Of a DNA stretch of 64,000 nt, positions 53,532 to 64,000 are shown piece by piece. Below the pieces are notes generated by a model, which was not told the DNA's origin, made no database searches, and was given only the letters and a program-made list of their open reading frames with translations. The stretch is taken from the NCBI GenBank assembly GCA_022385805.1, contig MU277681.1, forward strand, positions 506,160 to 570,159, in the 5' to 3' direction. The stretch is from Pilatotrama ljubarskyi (Eukaryota > Basidiomycota > Agaricomycetes > Polyporales > Polyporaceae). How positions within the stretch are numbered: position 1 is the stretch's first letter; the number at the start of each line of letters is the position of its first letter. A program made the translations under genes and the position numbers.

Positions 53532-55730
53532 TCATGCGTTTTTCTGCTTCGCATTACGTTGGTGGTGGCGCAGATACCGTCTGGCCGCAGGGAGACCGAA
53601 CTGCAAATTTGGCGCGACCCGGAAGTCAGTTGACCATGCGCTTGGAAGCAAGACAAGCCGCATACCCGAACAGTGGGATAAAGAACCAGCAGGGAAGCGC
53701 CAATCGTCCAGGCCCAGCGTACGCGTGTAGGCAGTGGCTCCGGGAACTGTCCTTGACTCCACTTCGTGATCACCAGCAGCTCCGTTCCAATCGTGGCGAG
53801 CAGAAGCCAGACGTGCTGTCCCATTCGCACGGTTTTCCTGTTCGAAGAGCACGGGATATGGCCAAGGAAAGAAGACGGTCACCCGTTAGCAAGGTTTGTC
53901 AATTACAAGGAGCCTGAGACGCGCACCTCGGGTCGTTGACGTACTGATACAATTCTCTCACTGCGGGCAGAGCGCACAGGAAGACTCCTACCAAACGCGC
54001 AATTACGAACGGATGATCCGGTTCCATCCATAGGAGCGCCTTCAATACAATTTATCATTCGAACACGGAGACATATAAGCAATGGGGAATAGAACCAACC
54101 TTGAGGTAGAATGGATTGAGTTCAGCTGCCAGAAAGACAGCCAACAGCAGCACGACGGTGAAGTAGTGCCCGAAGGATGCTGTTCCCTCCCACTTGAATG
54201 TCGTCCAATCATGCGGCGAGAACTGGCTGATGACGCGTTTGGTCTTCGAACGGATGCCTCGCGTCTGCCGGAAGCCTCGCCAGGTGTAGTGCTATTTCGG
54301 GTGAACATATGCTGAGGCGGACAGTGACGATTCCCAGTTACCTTGACTTCAAAATACTGGCAAGTCTTCATGCCTGAGAGCCATAGTATTAGCGGTAGCA
54401 TGGCGTCAAGACGGGGCGGAGGCTTACCGAGGTACGTTCCTAGCCAATTGCAGACCAGGACGTCCAGTATCCACTACGCGAGGCATCAGCATGGCGACAT
54501 TCCGCCGAGATAAGTTTTACTCACATGGTCCCACCAGCACTATACGGCGGGGATCGTTAAACGCCGTGCCTAGCGGTTGTAAGACATGACGTACCTCTGC
54601 AAAGTTGGCTAATTGATGTTGGAGACTGTATTCCGCAAATTCAAACGCAATACTCAATATCTAGCGAACCGGTAGATATGTTAGAGAGCAAAGGACGTTC
54701 AGTAAACGAGACGACGTACCCAACAGAACCAATAGTCGCGCAGTATCAAAGCCTTGCCAAACCAGCCAAGAGCATGAGCTAAACAAAAGATATCTATGGC
54801 GTTCTACTGCCGCATGTCAACAGAGACACGGAGGTTATAGACGGATAGACGGAGCCCATTCACCCATATGTTCTCGAGCGTAAGGTCGCAGTTCTCGGCG
54901 TAACTCTTTTCCGGGAGCGGTTTGCCAAGGTTTGGGTCGAGGTACTTCATCATTGAGCGGGCGGAATCCAGGTCTTGGAAGAGGAGGAAGACCATTGCCA
55001 ATTCGTAGAGGAGGTTGATACCGAGCACAACTCTCCAGAACGCTGGAGAGAAGGCTCATTGAATAGGGAAGCGGGAGGTGAAGCGCATGGGATGCACTCA
55101 CCAGGATGCGGTCTGACGAAGGGACCGTCTCGGAATTGAATTGTCGAGAACAGGAGAAAGAAAGCGATCGAAGCATAGGCACCGCTATTGAGCGGTCAGC
55201 TCTAAGGTACGGTACCGAGCATATGAAAAGGAGTAGAGATGACGTACATCCGTTTCTTTTCCTCGCCTTCCTTCAGCACGTCCTGCGTCATGGCCACATA
55301 TGCCAGGACCGCCATCCCTATTCCGAGCGCGGTCAAGGTAATGGGCTTGTAGAAGAATCTTGCAGGGCATTAGTCTCCACGCGCAGTGCAAACATCGACA
55401 CGCACTCGACACTGGTGTCATTTTGCTCTTGAAAGGGCGTAATTTGCGTGTAGGGCTCCTTGCGGTCCGCCTGCGCGATAGCCGATATCTTTCAGCGCGC
55501 AACTCCCGCCTTGACGTCTAGGTACTTACATCAAACCCTGTTCACGCGAGTGAGAGAGACGCATGATCGCGAGAGAGGGCATACGCACAGCGAACAGGCG
55601 TTCCACCTAAACCGGGCAAGCTCTGCGGTTCCTGGGCCTCAAGCGACGGTGATAGCTGGTGGTCAAACTCGTCGACCGGTGATGTCAAGGGCGACGATGA
55701 CGAGAGTGCAGGGTCTTCCGCTTGGGACAT
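53532..55730 (-). CDS. Phosphatidylserine synthase, base-exchange type
   Basis: Integral ER membrane enzyme of the PSS1/PSS2 family that makes phosphatidylserine by exchanging serine for the head group of an existing phospholipid. Fifteen exons (55730-55607, 55537-55530, 55470-55406, 55358-55248, 55184-55102, 55042-54864, 54803-54720, 54660-54595, 54539-54525, 54473-54428, 54373-54342, 54291-54100, 54039-53927, 53837-53666, 53600-53532) give 452 residues. Helices begin at FFYKPITLTALGIGMAVLAY. The family core reads YLDPNLGKPLPEKSYAENCD, then HALGWFGKALILRDYWFCW, then [53 protein letters not shown] and HDWTTFKWEGTASFGHYFTV. The lysine-rich tail ends NAKQKNA. This is not the CDP-diacylglycerol-dependent Cho1 enzyme of yeasts. 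Several exons are tiny (8 and 15 bases). Confidence 0.95.
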
Positions 55731-58700
55731 CTGGAAGGCGGTGACGGTCGTGGTAGGATGCCAAACGTTGGATTGAGCCGTGCAGGCGAGGCAGCGCGGG
55801 ATGCGGGCGACCGGCGGCGACGTATGACGCCCTTCACGCCACCACGGCCGCGCTTAGCGAACGTTAGCGCAGGCACGTTTGTCACACCCGTCGCGGGACC
55901 CGCGCCCTTTTTGCCGCCTCCGTCAAACTTAGCTCGTCGACGTCGTCGCAGTCCTCGATTCGCGCCTCTTCAGCGCTGGGCGAGGCGAGTGAATGGGCAC
56001 GCGGATAAGGGACAGGGTATGAATTGGTCTGCAATAATGCATCCGGACTCATGGCGCCCGACGACCTCGAACCTTGTGAACGTGTGTTACGCGTCACATG
56101 TCTCCCGCGTCGATCCACACAGTTACAGTAGCAGCACGAAGAGTCGTCTTCTGCAGGCGCAGGGCGGCGATTCAGATAGCTCGCTCTGGTTATGTACGAG
56201 GCACAATTCCGCTATATCAGACATGCGTGACCTGAAACGTATCGCTCGCTAGGATGTGGTCCACATCAGCCCTGGAGTGATCCGGAAGCACACCGACGGG
56301 CCTGGACTGCAGTGAGAGCCGCTCCGAGCTTGAACCGAGACCACAGCTCCTACAAGATACCACTACCAGCCTTCCAGGAAACAAGGGTACTGCTTATGAC
56401 ACCGACGCGGTGAGAGCATCGGCAGTACATCCGGGCACGATGATTGCGCACGCCTCCGGGTAGACGTGTTTTTGAGATCCCGAAACGGTAATGAAAAAGT
56501 GGCATGGGAAGGTCATCTGGAGGAAGGCGGAGTAGTCACGGCAGAGGAGGTGACAAAACTCGAGGTCCACGGGGGCGCTGGCAGGTGTATGTAACAATAC
56601 CGCAAAACGTACACCGCCGCGAACCGTCCCAGCTCCCACTAGCTACGATCCTTGCCTGCCCTGTCAATTTGATATTTACACGTTAGCATCGGATAAGCAG
56701 ACGAAAGAGCCCATTTTTGTCGCTTACCGACGACGACACAGAAACTTCCCCAGCTTTCGGAAGGGGTTCAAGCGGGGCACACGCCTGCTGGCCAGGTCGA
56801 GAACACAGCAGACGGTGGCTGGGAACACATGAAGCCGCATGTAGGCCATGAAGCACTGTGGAGAGCGTTCTAACGAGGCTGGCGATTCCGAGGTGCCCAT
56901 GGTCGGGTGCTAGCGTGGGCATGAACTCTATCAATACGAGCAGGAACGCACACGAGCCTGAACCCACATACCACGAGGATGGTATGCGCGATCATCCAAA
57001 CTGGAGAAAGTCAAATTCTATCGATGCCGGAAGTTGTCAGACAGACTCAGGAAGGGGGCCCCACCGCGAAGGAGTCGACGACAGCCATTGGACGGACGGA
57101 CCGAGTGGTGTAGGTTGGAGGAACGTCGCCGCCGTTCCCGGCTATGAGTAGGACACGAGCTGAAACGTCGAAGCCCGTGTCTAGCGCCGCGGAAACCGTG
57201 TTCTCCAGCTGGAGGGCCCTTCCTCCGGTCCGTAACAGTGCATGGCGAGAATCCGCCAGAACATTGACTCGATTACTTTGCCGCGAAGGAGAATAATCGG
57301 TGTTTCGGTCTCGATATTTCGGGTGCACGATACTGTGCAGAAAGCGGTAAGCACGATCAAACATCATATGCCCATATGCGAGGTTGTGACATACTAGACA
57401 TCCGCGAATATCGCAGATCGGTTGTTGGGAAGAGTATTGCGGTATCATGTTGACGTCGACCTTCCATAACGAAACGCACACACCCATTCAGGTTGATAGA
57501 CGGCGCAAGGGCCATGCAGTGAGCGCCGTCCCGCTAAGTGCGCTCAAGGGACATATTAGTGTAGTTGAGTCAATGCGTGCGAGAGTGCCGCGCCTGCCGG
57601 GTTGCAATTGCGGGAGTCGCTTCGCTGTCGCTGAAGGTCAGCTCCGGCAGCACTCACATGAGCTGAGCGTCAGGCAACCTGTGAAGGGTGTAGGATTGGC
57701 GACCAGGACTGTGTTGTTTGCAGGACTTCGCAACTTCGCTAACAGTCAGTGGCGTAGAGCTGCTGGGCGGGAGTATTGATGACTGACGCCACAACGCAAA
57801 TACGCATAAATACTCATCCACCGGTGTTGCCCCTCTCCTCATTTGGTTCATCAGGAACGAAATATGCGTTCTGCTCTCGGTGGCACACCCAACAACAGCT
57901 TAGACTCGAGAATCTCTCCGCTATCCTTTATCTCTCGTTGCCTCGACTAGCGCTCCTCTGCACCAATCCCGGTATTCGCAGCCGCGCCTCTCAAGGTGCA
58001 AAGTCGGGTCTTCCAGCGACGGGGAACGGCTGCAACCCATCCTGCGCCAGAACTCCAACTACAACCGTGTTGGTGCTCAGGTTTCTATACCGGAGCGGGA
58101 GTGTCATTGCTGCATTTTTCTCTCGTACACAGGACACGATTCAGCAGAGCTGGCGAAGCCAGCTATCGCGCTGGCATAGGCAGGCCTCGCCTTTCACTCT
58201 GTTTTGGAACCCTACGGCTCGAGAGTTCTGCCCAGAAATGTCATGCGGATTGACTCGGGAATGACAGCGACATCGCACTTCCACCGGTCGTGGAGCATGA
58301 ATCAAGTCAGTAAGGGCCGTTGTCAGGCGGCGGACCGGAAGATCATCACCTGGTATAGGGTTCCGGTGAGTTTTCCCATCCAAATTCTAAACCAAATCTT
58401 ACTCTACCAGCCAACCAACCGCAGACTGCCGTCTTGACAGTTCGCGGAACCAAGCCCTTCTGGTCCTCTTCAGACCGCCGGATGGCGTGTACCTTCCCGT
58501 GCGACATGTAGAAGATAGCGCCCCCTTGTCCAGACAGGTCCGCGGGGGTAGGGCCCCCATCCTGCGTGATCGGACAGATTCGCTCATTCGCGGGACCGCA
58601 CCAGCAGCTGAGATATCTCCGTCTTGATCCCTGAATCTCCTCCATGCGGAATGTGTACTTGAACGGCCCGGCCGGCATTGCGAGGACTGTAGGGGGTTCC

Positions 58701-60178
58701 CGGCGGCTTGGCTCTCCCATGGCGCACCCGCGTATCCCACAACCAGATAGCCTAAAGAGATGCGCGCCAGCAGTGTGACCGGCCCCTCCGCTTCGCCATC
58801 CTGACCCGGGTTCGACGGAGCAGAGACGGCAGCACATACCCTCGTTCCCACGGAGTCGGGTGCTCCGAGCAGAGGTCCTCTATCGCACAGCTGCTATGGC
58901 CCGGCTTGAGCAGCATTCCAGGATCTGTGCCAACCGGACATGCAAGACACTTTCCCTCGCTTATTCACGTAAGTTATAGAAACTCCTGCGCCGGACAGCC
59001 CGAACTCAAACGCCACATTTCTGATGTATGTTCTGCACGTCATTTGTCGCTGTCTTTGCTTGCCACGCGTGCGCTGGAGATCTGCGGTGCCCTTGCGCAA
59101 GACGCCTGTCCCCGCGCGTACTGTATTTCGCCCGGTGTTCTCGCCAGCTCCTCGGCGCCCAGCGCTGACTGCACCCATCAGAAGGTCGCCTTCCCCCGAC
59201 CACGCCGTCGGCATTGGGCACGTTGGAAGGAGCGGCACAATCATCGAGCGCCCCGTCCCGCGTCCTCCGATACAGTGCGTTCTCGGTCGCTCTGCATGCT
59301 CCCCGCTAGCCCTCCCACGAAATGTGCATGCCCGCGCTGCTTTGCTGTCGCGAGGCGCCCCATCTGACTCTCCTCCCCGGCCATGCCCGCCGGACGCTCC
59401 AGAGTGTGACTATGACGAATGTTGTCGCGTGCAAAGTATGTGCTGATTTATGCCGGAGCCTTTAAATGCTCGATCGATGGTTCATGATGGCATTTGTACA
59501 TACCCATCCTCGTCGCACCTGTGATGCGGGGCACGCGGGGTTGGCCGACGGTAGAATATGATTGGTGGACAGGGCACCGTGCCTGGGTATATCATGGATA
59601 CGGAGCATGTCTCGTCCGTCTCTGTAATTCGTCGCTTGGTAGCCGCATGCTTACAGAGAACGCGAACCAACATCGCGGCTGGGCATATTGAAGCCCGTCG
59701 TACGTGCTTCACTTCGCCCAGGCGGCGAGCAGCATTGAAGGCCTGGTCCGTGCCGGACGCCTTGAAGTCCCATCTCCCCGTTTTGAGGGGTCTGATTCCA
59801 ACTCTGATATCCCAGAACCTGGATTTCATCATTCCATGCATAACGGCATCCGACGTTGCCCATCCAGCAGAATCTTAACTGCTTCCGTCAGCAGTATCCA
59901 CGCTAGGTATTTCCTGGAGTCGCACGTTATGTCACGCTCTATGTGAAACGGCATGCCTCCTGGACAGTCCAGAAGCCCGGTCAGGGGCGTGGATTCTTTT
60001 TGCGAGCCGTTCCAATTCGGTGCTGTTTGTCCTTCGAAGTGTAACGACGAATCGGTATCCGTCGAGATCTGCTGAATCTGGGCTACAGAGGCGTCCCTTC
60101 AGATGGCGCTCGCACAGGAGACGTACAAAAGGGTGCCCGTCCCGTCAAGCTTCGGGATCCCCATCACCTATCCCTACC
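55731..60178. other. Long gene-poor stretch
   Basis: About 4.4 kb. The first few hundred bases are the PSS promoter (a GC-rich open frame on the + strand is antisense to exon 1). Minus-strand frames at 57047-57487 and 58346-58851 are open for 145-163 codons but carry no motif and no splice-consistent neighbours. Sequence near 59900-60178 is the upstream region of the Zn2Cys6 gene. Nothing here is strong enough to call. Confidence 0.4.
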
Positions 60179-61708
60179 ATGACCATGTCGCCAGGTGCTA
60201 TGGTCCCTTCGGACACTATCTCGCAGCCCCTCCAGTTCAAGGGCGAGATCATGGACTTCGACCTTGCCGGCTTAGAGGTCGACCACCGCAAGCGGTGAGA
60301 TATCCTCTGCCTACCCTTTATCCACTTCGCCGCCTTACTCCATGCCCAATTGTAGCCGACGCAATAGGACCACGCAATCCTGTTTGAACTGCCATACCTC
60401 TAAGCGGAAGGTGCGTTGGCTGATCCCAAGTGACCGCCAGAAGTGCATCCACTCATTCCGCTGCCAGTGCGACCGGAAACGGCCCTGTCAACGGTGCATC
60501 CAGCTGGGTTTGGTATGTGTAATGTTATTGTAACTCCTTCTGCTCCGTGCTCATCGGTGCTGTGGTACACTAGACTGGATTATGCGTCTACGAAGTCGAC
60601 GACCCTTCGCTTAGGTATTTGGTCACCATTCAGGGTCGTAGATGGCGCACTCATTCCGACTGCAGGGATGACCCGAATGTGGATGAGAACACGCGTCTGC
60701 GGAACAGGATTGCCGAGCTGGAAAGCCTCGTGCGCGAGCTTCGAGGTGCGTGTAGTGCCCTCGTTGTTGACGTGCTGGCCCTTACTCCTCTTCATTCAGG
60801 CAAGCCTCATCCGAAGTGGGCGGAGCCGAACTTCTGTGACGGGGACATGACGGAAAAGTGGCACTCGCGCTCATCCCGACGCCTCCAATACCAGAAGCTC
60901 ACCCGCGACAGGCACGACGACGGTACAGGGCAGCTTCAGGGAAGCAATACGCGTATGCCTCCGGCAATCAAGACAGAGTCGGATCCTCCACAGCATCAGC
61001 TTTACCGCTTCACGCCGTCTCCTCCTTCCTCCGCCGTCGACAACGCGTCGCCTCAGTCATATACCCTCTATCGAGCTCAGGATTCCCAACAACACGGACA
61101 CCCTGTCTACTCTCCCACCGACGACTCCTCCTGTTACTCGTCACCCTCCTCGGCATCTGTCATGACCTACAGCGAGGCGCGTCATGGGACATCCAACATG
61201 ACGAACGGCGACCCATACTACCAGGAACAATACGTTCATCACTCGTGTACCTGCGTCACCAACCCAGCGGCGGGGAACGCTCTGATCGGACTCACCAATC
61301 AACTTCAGAACACGGTTTCGTTGCTGAGGCAGCTCCCGGAGCACAACTCCCGACACAACTGCGTCATCCTACGACGGGTCACGGAGTTGAATGATATCAT
61401 GCAGTAAGCCGCGATCCTTGTCCCGTTTCACGAGGCCGAAGGGGCTAATTCAGCCTGTGCCGATCAGTGGGAACAACTCGAACAACATGCCCACGTCCTC
61501 ATCGTACGAGGGGCTGTCGACGACCCCGGAGACCGAGTTGAGCATGTCTCCCATCTCGACATCCAGTCAGTCAAGCGTGAGCGCTCCGTCGTTGCACGAG
61601 CATTGGTCCAACGCTATGCCGCAATCTGCTGGGTACGATACCTACTTTCCCGTTTCTGCCGCCCAAGAGCATGCTGTCTTTCATAAAACGTACCACATCG
61701 CCAACTAG
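60179..61708 (+). CDS. Zn2Cys6 transcription factor
   Basis: Fungal binuclear-zinc regulator, 393 residues in seven exons (60179-60294, 60356-60410, 60468-60512, 60574-60614, 60666-60745, 60800-61403, 61468-61708). The cluster spans three exon junctions: RRNRTTQSCLNCHTSKRK, then CDRKRPCQRCIQLGL, then TGLCVYEVDDP, giving CX2CX6CX5CX2CX8C with all six cysteines. A coiled coil follows directly (ENTRLRNRIAELESLVRELR) and would mediate dimerisation. The rest is Ser/Pro/Gln-rich and contains a second Cys/His patch, HHSCTCVTNPAAGN, and a helical segment, LIGLTNQLQNTVSLLRQLPE. No fungal-specific middle homology domain is visible, so the protein is short for the class. The target pathway is unknown. 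The start ATG is the best context before the cluster but could lie further upstream. It converges on the TANGO2 gene. Confidence 0.88.
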
Positions 61709-61951
61709 CGCCGACTTCGTCATTTCCTCGGGACTTTATGGACACCGTTTTGTTCCTTATCGATAAACGTTCTTCCCATATACCACCTTGTCGGCTGTTG
61801 TATCTATCGCTTTACGGAGGGCGGGCTTGTTTCTGGTTGCCATGTACATCATACGGCGTCGGTGTAGCATAATACGGTAGACACTATAATACACTCGTTT
61901 CATCTTGCACACTTCGTCCGCGCTCCCACTCCACACTTTCGCCGCTGCGTC

Positions 61952-63090
61952 CTATTCCCAGGAATCAAGCCGGCCGCGTTCGATCGGGAAGCGAAAAACG
62001 CGGTCACGTCCTGGATCACCTCTGGCGACGCGGCCATTGTCATCGAGAGTCCAGATGTCTCGCTCGATGAACAACGCGCTTCCATCCCTACGGATCAAGA
62101 TTACCGTGGACAATCGTGTGCCGTAATAATTAGGAAACGCCCCATCCGATGACTCCTGCGTTCCGACGAGCAAGGGATCTACCAAAATGGTGTTGCGCAG
62201 TTCGGATCGGTCGATGGGGGCGTGCTCGCTCTTCCAGCTAAGGGTGCCAAGATCTTTCAGTTCGGAACACGTTGCGGCGCATGTGGAGGACGGTCTGTGA
62301 GAGAGCCGGACTCACGTCAAAAGCGCGAACAATCGCTCCACGATCTCGGCCTCAGTAGCGTCTTGCGGCAATGAATTGAGAATCCCCTTCAGTGTCTGGA
62401 TGCCGTGCTTGACCTTTGGCCACTCGCTGGCTCCGTGATGGTCTATGCCGTTGGACATGCCACCGCACAAGCGTTCTTCCCTCGTCAGCATGCGGGCCGT
62501 GATCGGGCCACCACCACCCGAGTTGGTGGCGAAGGCCCCGTCAAGCGAGAGCACAGCGGGGTCGGAATCGCGATCCACGGGTGCGGGTGACAGGAGGAGG
62601 AGGTTGAAACCCGCGTACGCTCGATCGCGATTCTCGAGGAGAAACTCCTGGATCTCGGCCTCGAGAGCTGGTTTAGGGTCCCTTGGAAGCAAGAAAGACG
62701 AGGTCAGGTCTCCGCGGGACGATGCGTACTTCCGTATAGGTTCCGTAATGTTCGTTCTGAAGGGAGATGAGCACTGCAGCGCACGGTCTGGGACTCGTGG
62801 GTCACACACAGAAGGGCGACTCTACCACTCCGACTGACTCCTGCCCAAGTGCCGCCAGCGAGGAGGTCTCGACCCGAAAGGACAGGACCTTCTCTGTTAT
62901 CGTCGACGCTGATTGGTCCAAACGAATGCCAGTGGGCAGGTGCAGTTGGCCGAGACAGATACTCATCCCGGTTGCTGCATAGTATCCTACGTGAAATCTT
63001 GAGTCTAGGCTCTCCAACGGCACTAGGCTTACATGTACGAACGCACAGAGCATAGAGGGGATGTTCGAGTGACCAAAAGCCGACGCACAT
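61952..63090 (-). CDS. NRDE/TANGO2-family protein
   Basis: Member of the TANGO2 (NRDE, formerly DUF833) family, linked in animals to Golgi organisation, mitochondrial lipid metabolism and haem handling. Four exons (63090-63047, 62986-62810, 62756-62316, 62237-61952) give 315 residues. The protein begins with the conserved Met-Cys of an Ntn-like fold, MCVGFWSLEHPLYAL, then LCSNRDEYLSRPT with the naming NRDE motif, GRDLLAGGTWAGVSRSGRVA and TNITEPIRKYASSRGDL. Later come YAGFNLLLLS, GGMSNGIDHHGASEWPKV and SELRNTILVDPLLVG. The C-terminus ends in the expected strand-rich block (IRRDGSALFIERDIWTLDDN). Length is typical for the family. The start was chosen because the catalytic-like Cys must be residue 2. 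Confidence 0.93.
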
Positions 63091-63878
63091 CGATCACCTC
63101 GGCTATGAATCAAGGAACCAATGAGCGCAGGATTCGTCGGGTGCAGTACGATTTTGTGACCCCAGCAAAGCAGAGCGCAAAAGCACATACTGCAGCAGGG
63201 ATGCAAGAAATGCTTGCCTCAAATGGAATGAGAAAATGGTCGAATCTCTTCGTCTTATGAACGAAGCACGGTGGATGGCCGTTGACCCAGGTGGGAAGCG
63301 GTAAGAGCTGGACGTACTGCGTGGTGGAAGTAGGAGACTAAGGCACAGTGATGCAGTTATAGTGGCTTCGAGCCTTCCGGGCAAAGCCTCGAACTGGCAA
63401 GACCGACAGGAGTCCTGATCAACAGCGCTAGGCGTAGCTTCGACCGCACCTAGAACATGAAATGCCGGTGAATGAGACCGTCATGCGCCGGCCTCTGGAC
63501 TCACCAATCCCAACGAGCTCGGGTGTGATTGGCAGAGACGTTGTCTTGGGCAAAAACACCTCAGAGTCTGGAGCTCGTGCGCAGTCGGAAGGAAAAGGAT
63601 GATCGTGCGTGCGAGCGCCGCGGCGGTAAGTACGAAGCGCATCACGCGGCGTGACGAGTCGTTCGTTGTACTCCGCATCCTCAAGTCAGCTCGACACCAC
63701 CATCCCGTCCATACGTGCGGGCCGAACATCCTCTCTGCGCCGACCGGTATTCTTTGAGAGAGGAAGTCTGACTGACGAGCTTCTAGCTGCGGAAGAGCGT
63801 AACCTGGTTGGTTGCAGGTCAAGCATATTCCCATCTGCCTCTGCTCCGTCTGGAATCCCGTTTGGTCATATCGGAAAC
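63091..63878. other. Divergent intergenic with a possible minus-strand gene
   Basis: Upstream of both TANGO2 and the actin-related gene. On the minus strand an exon-like piece, EVFLPKTTSLPITPELVGIG (near 63560-63500), ends at a GTGAGT donor and can join in phase, through an acceptor near 63450, to a frame that stops near 63103. The start and function are unresolved, so no gene is called. Confidence 0.35.
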
Positions 63879-64000
63879 ATGAACTCGTTGAAGACCGTAG
63901 TGCTCGACAACGGAGCCTCCACCATCAAGGCAGGCATCCTGGGCGTGCATGATGACAAACCACTGTGTGTCCGCATGAGATGGTCGTGGAGTACAGACGT
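63879..64000 (+). CDS. Actin-related protein (ARP6-like), 5' end
   Basis: Only the first exon is in the window. It begins at the ATG at 63879 and reads MNSLKTVVLDNGASTIKAGI, then LGVHDDKPL before a GTGTGTCC donor at about 63964. The VLDNGASTIKAGI segment is the phosphate-1 loop of the actin fold. The Asn/Ser pattern and short N-terminus resemble ARP6, a subunit of the SWR1 complex that deposits H2A.Z. Other nuclear ARPs cannot be excluded from so little sequence. The gene continues beyond 64000. Confidence 0.7.
   Translation, partial: MNSLKTVVLDNGASTIKAGILGVHDDKPLCVRMRWSWSTD

Overview
The window is nuclear DNA of a filamentous basidiomycete, most likely an Agaricomycete. Genes are dense and cut by many short (about 45-65 base) GT-AG introns. 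Families typical of mushroom-forming fungi are present (DUF6534 membrane protein, DUF6699 protein, Zn2Cys6 regulator with an adjacent coiled coil). The organisation is eukaryotic throughout: there are no operons, CRISPR arrays or bacterial signals. Genus cannot be fixed from sequence alone.

Layout. 0-1.4 kb: 3' part of a HOS3-type histone deacetylase. 2.3-4.5 kb: DUF6534 membrane protein (-). 5.7-8.7 kb: divergent mitochondrial S-adenosylmethionine carrier (-) and tRNA-splicing endonuclease subunit Sen54 (+). 10.1-13.0 kb: mitochondrial glycerol-3-phosphate dehydrogenase with an EF-hand-like tail. 13.4-14.0 kb: histone H3 (-). 14.4-18.3 kb: two unassigned proteins (+). 18.9-20.9 kb: RNA polymerase III subunit C11 (-) divergent from a SPRY protein (+). 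21.1-25.7 kb: Golgi nucleoside diphosphatase and a GCN4/CPC1-type bZIP factor with an upstream-ORF leader (both -). 28.0-32.1 kb: CRAL-TRIO/RhoGAP protein (-) divergent from an intronless methyltransferase (+). 32.8-38.3 kb: KHA1-type K+/H+ antiporter (+) converging on NOP56 (-). 39.5-42.6 kb: an unrecognised three-exon gene (-) and a DUF6699 protein (+). 42.6-48.6 kb: gene-poor stretch with coding-like fragments. 48.6-51.2 kb: double-RING protein (-). 53.5-55.7 kb: base-exchange phosphatidylserine synthase in 15 exons (-). 60.2-63.1 kb: Zn2Cys6 regulator (+) converging on a TANGO2/NRDE protein (-). 63.9 kb: 5' end of an actin-related protein (ARP6-like).

The genes are mostly housekeeping: chromatin (HDAC, H3, ARP6-like), RNA biology (Sen54, Pol III C11, NOP56), mitochondria (SAM carrier, GUT2), secretory pathway and lipids (GDA1, PSS, TANGO2, SPRY), ion balance and regulation. 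I found no obvious new defence, biosynthetic or mobile system. The best second looks are gene-architecture features: the uORF-bearing leader of the bZIP gene, very small exons in three genes, a GC-AG intron in NOP56, a one-residue insertion in the histone H3 tail, the EF-hand-like tail on GUT2, and several unrecognised proteins. Exon joints were derived by hand and phase-checked. Every listed junction keeps frame unless the entry says otherwise.
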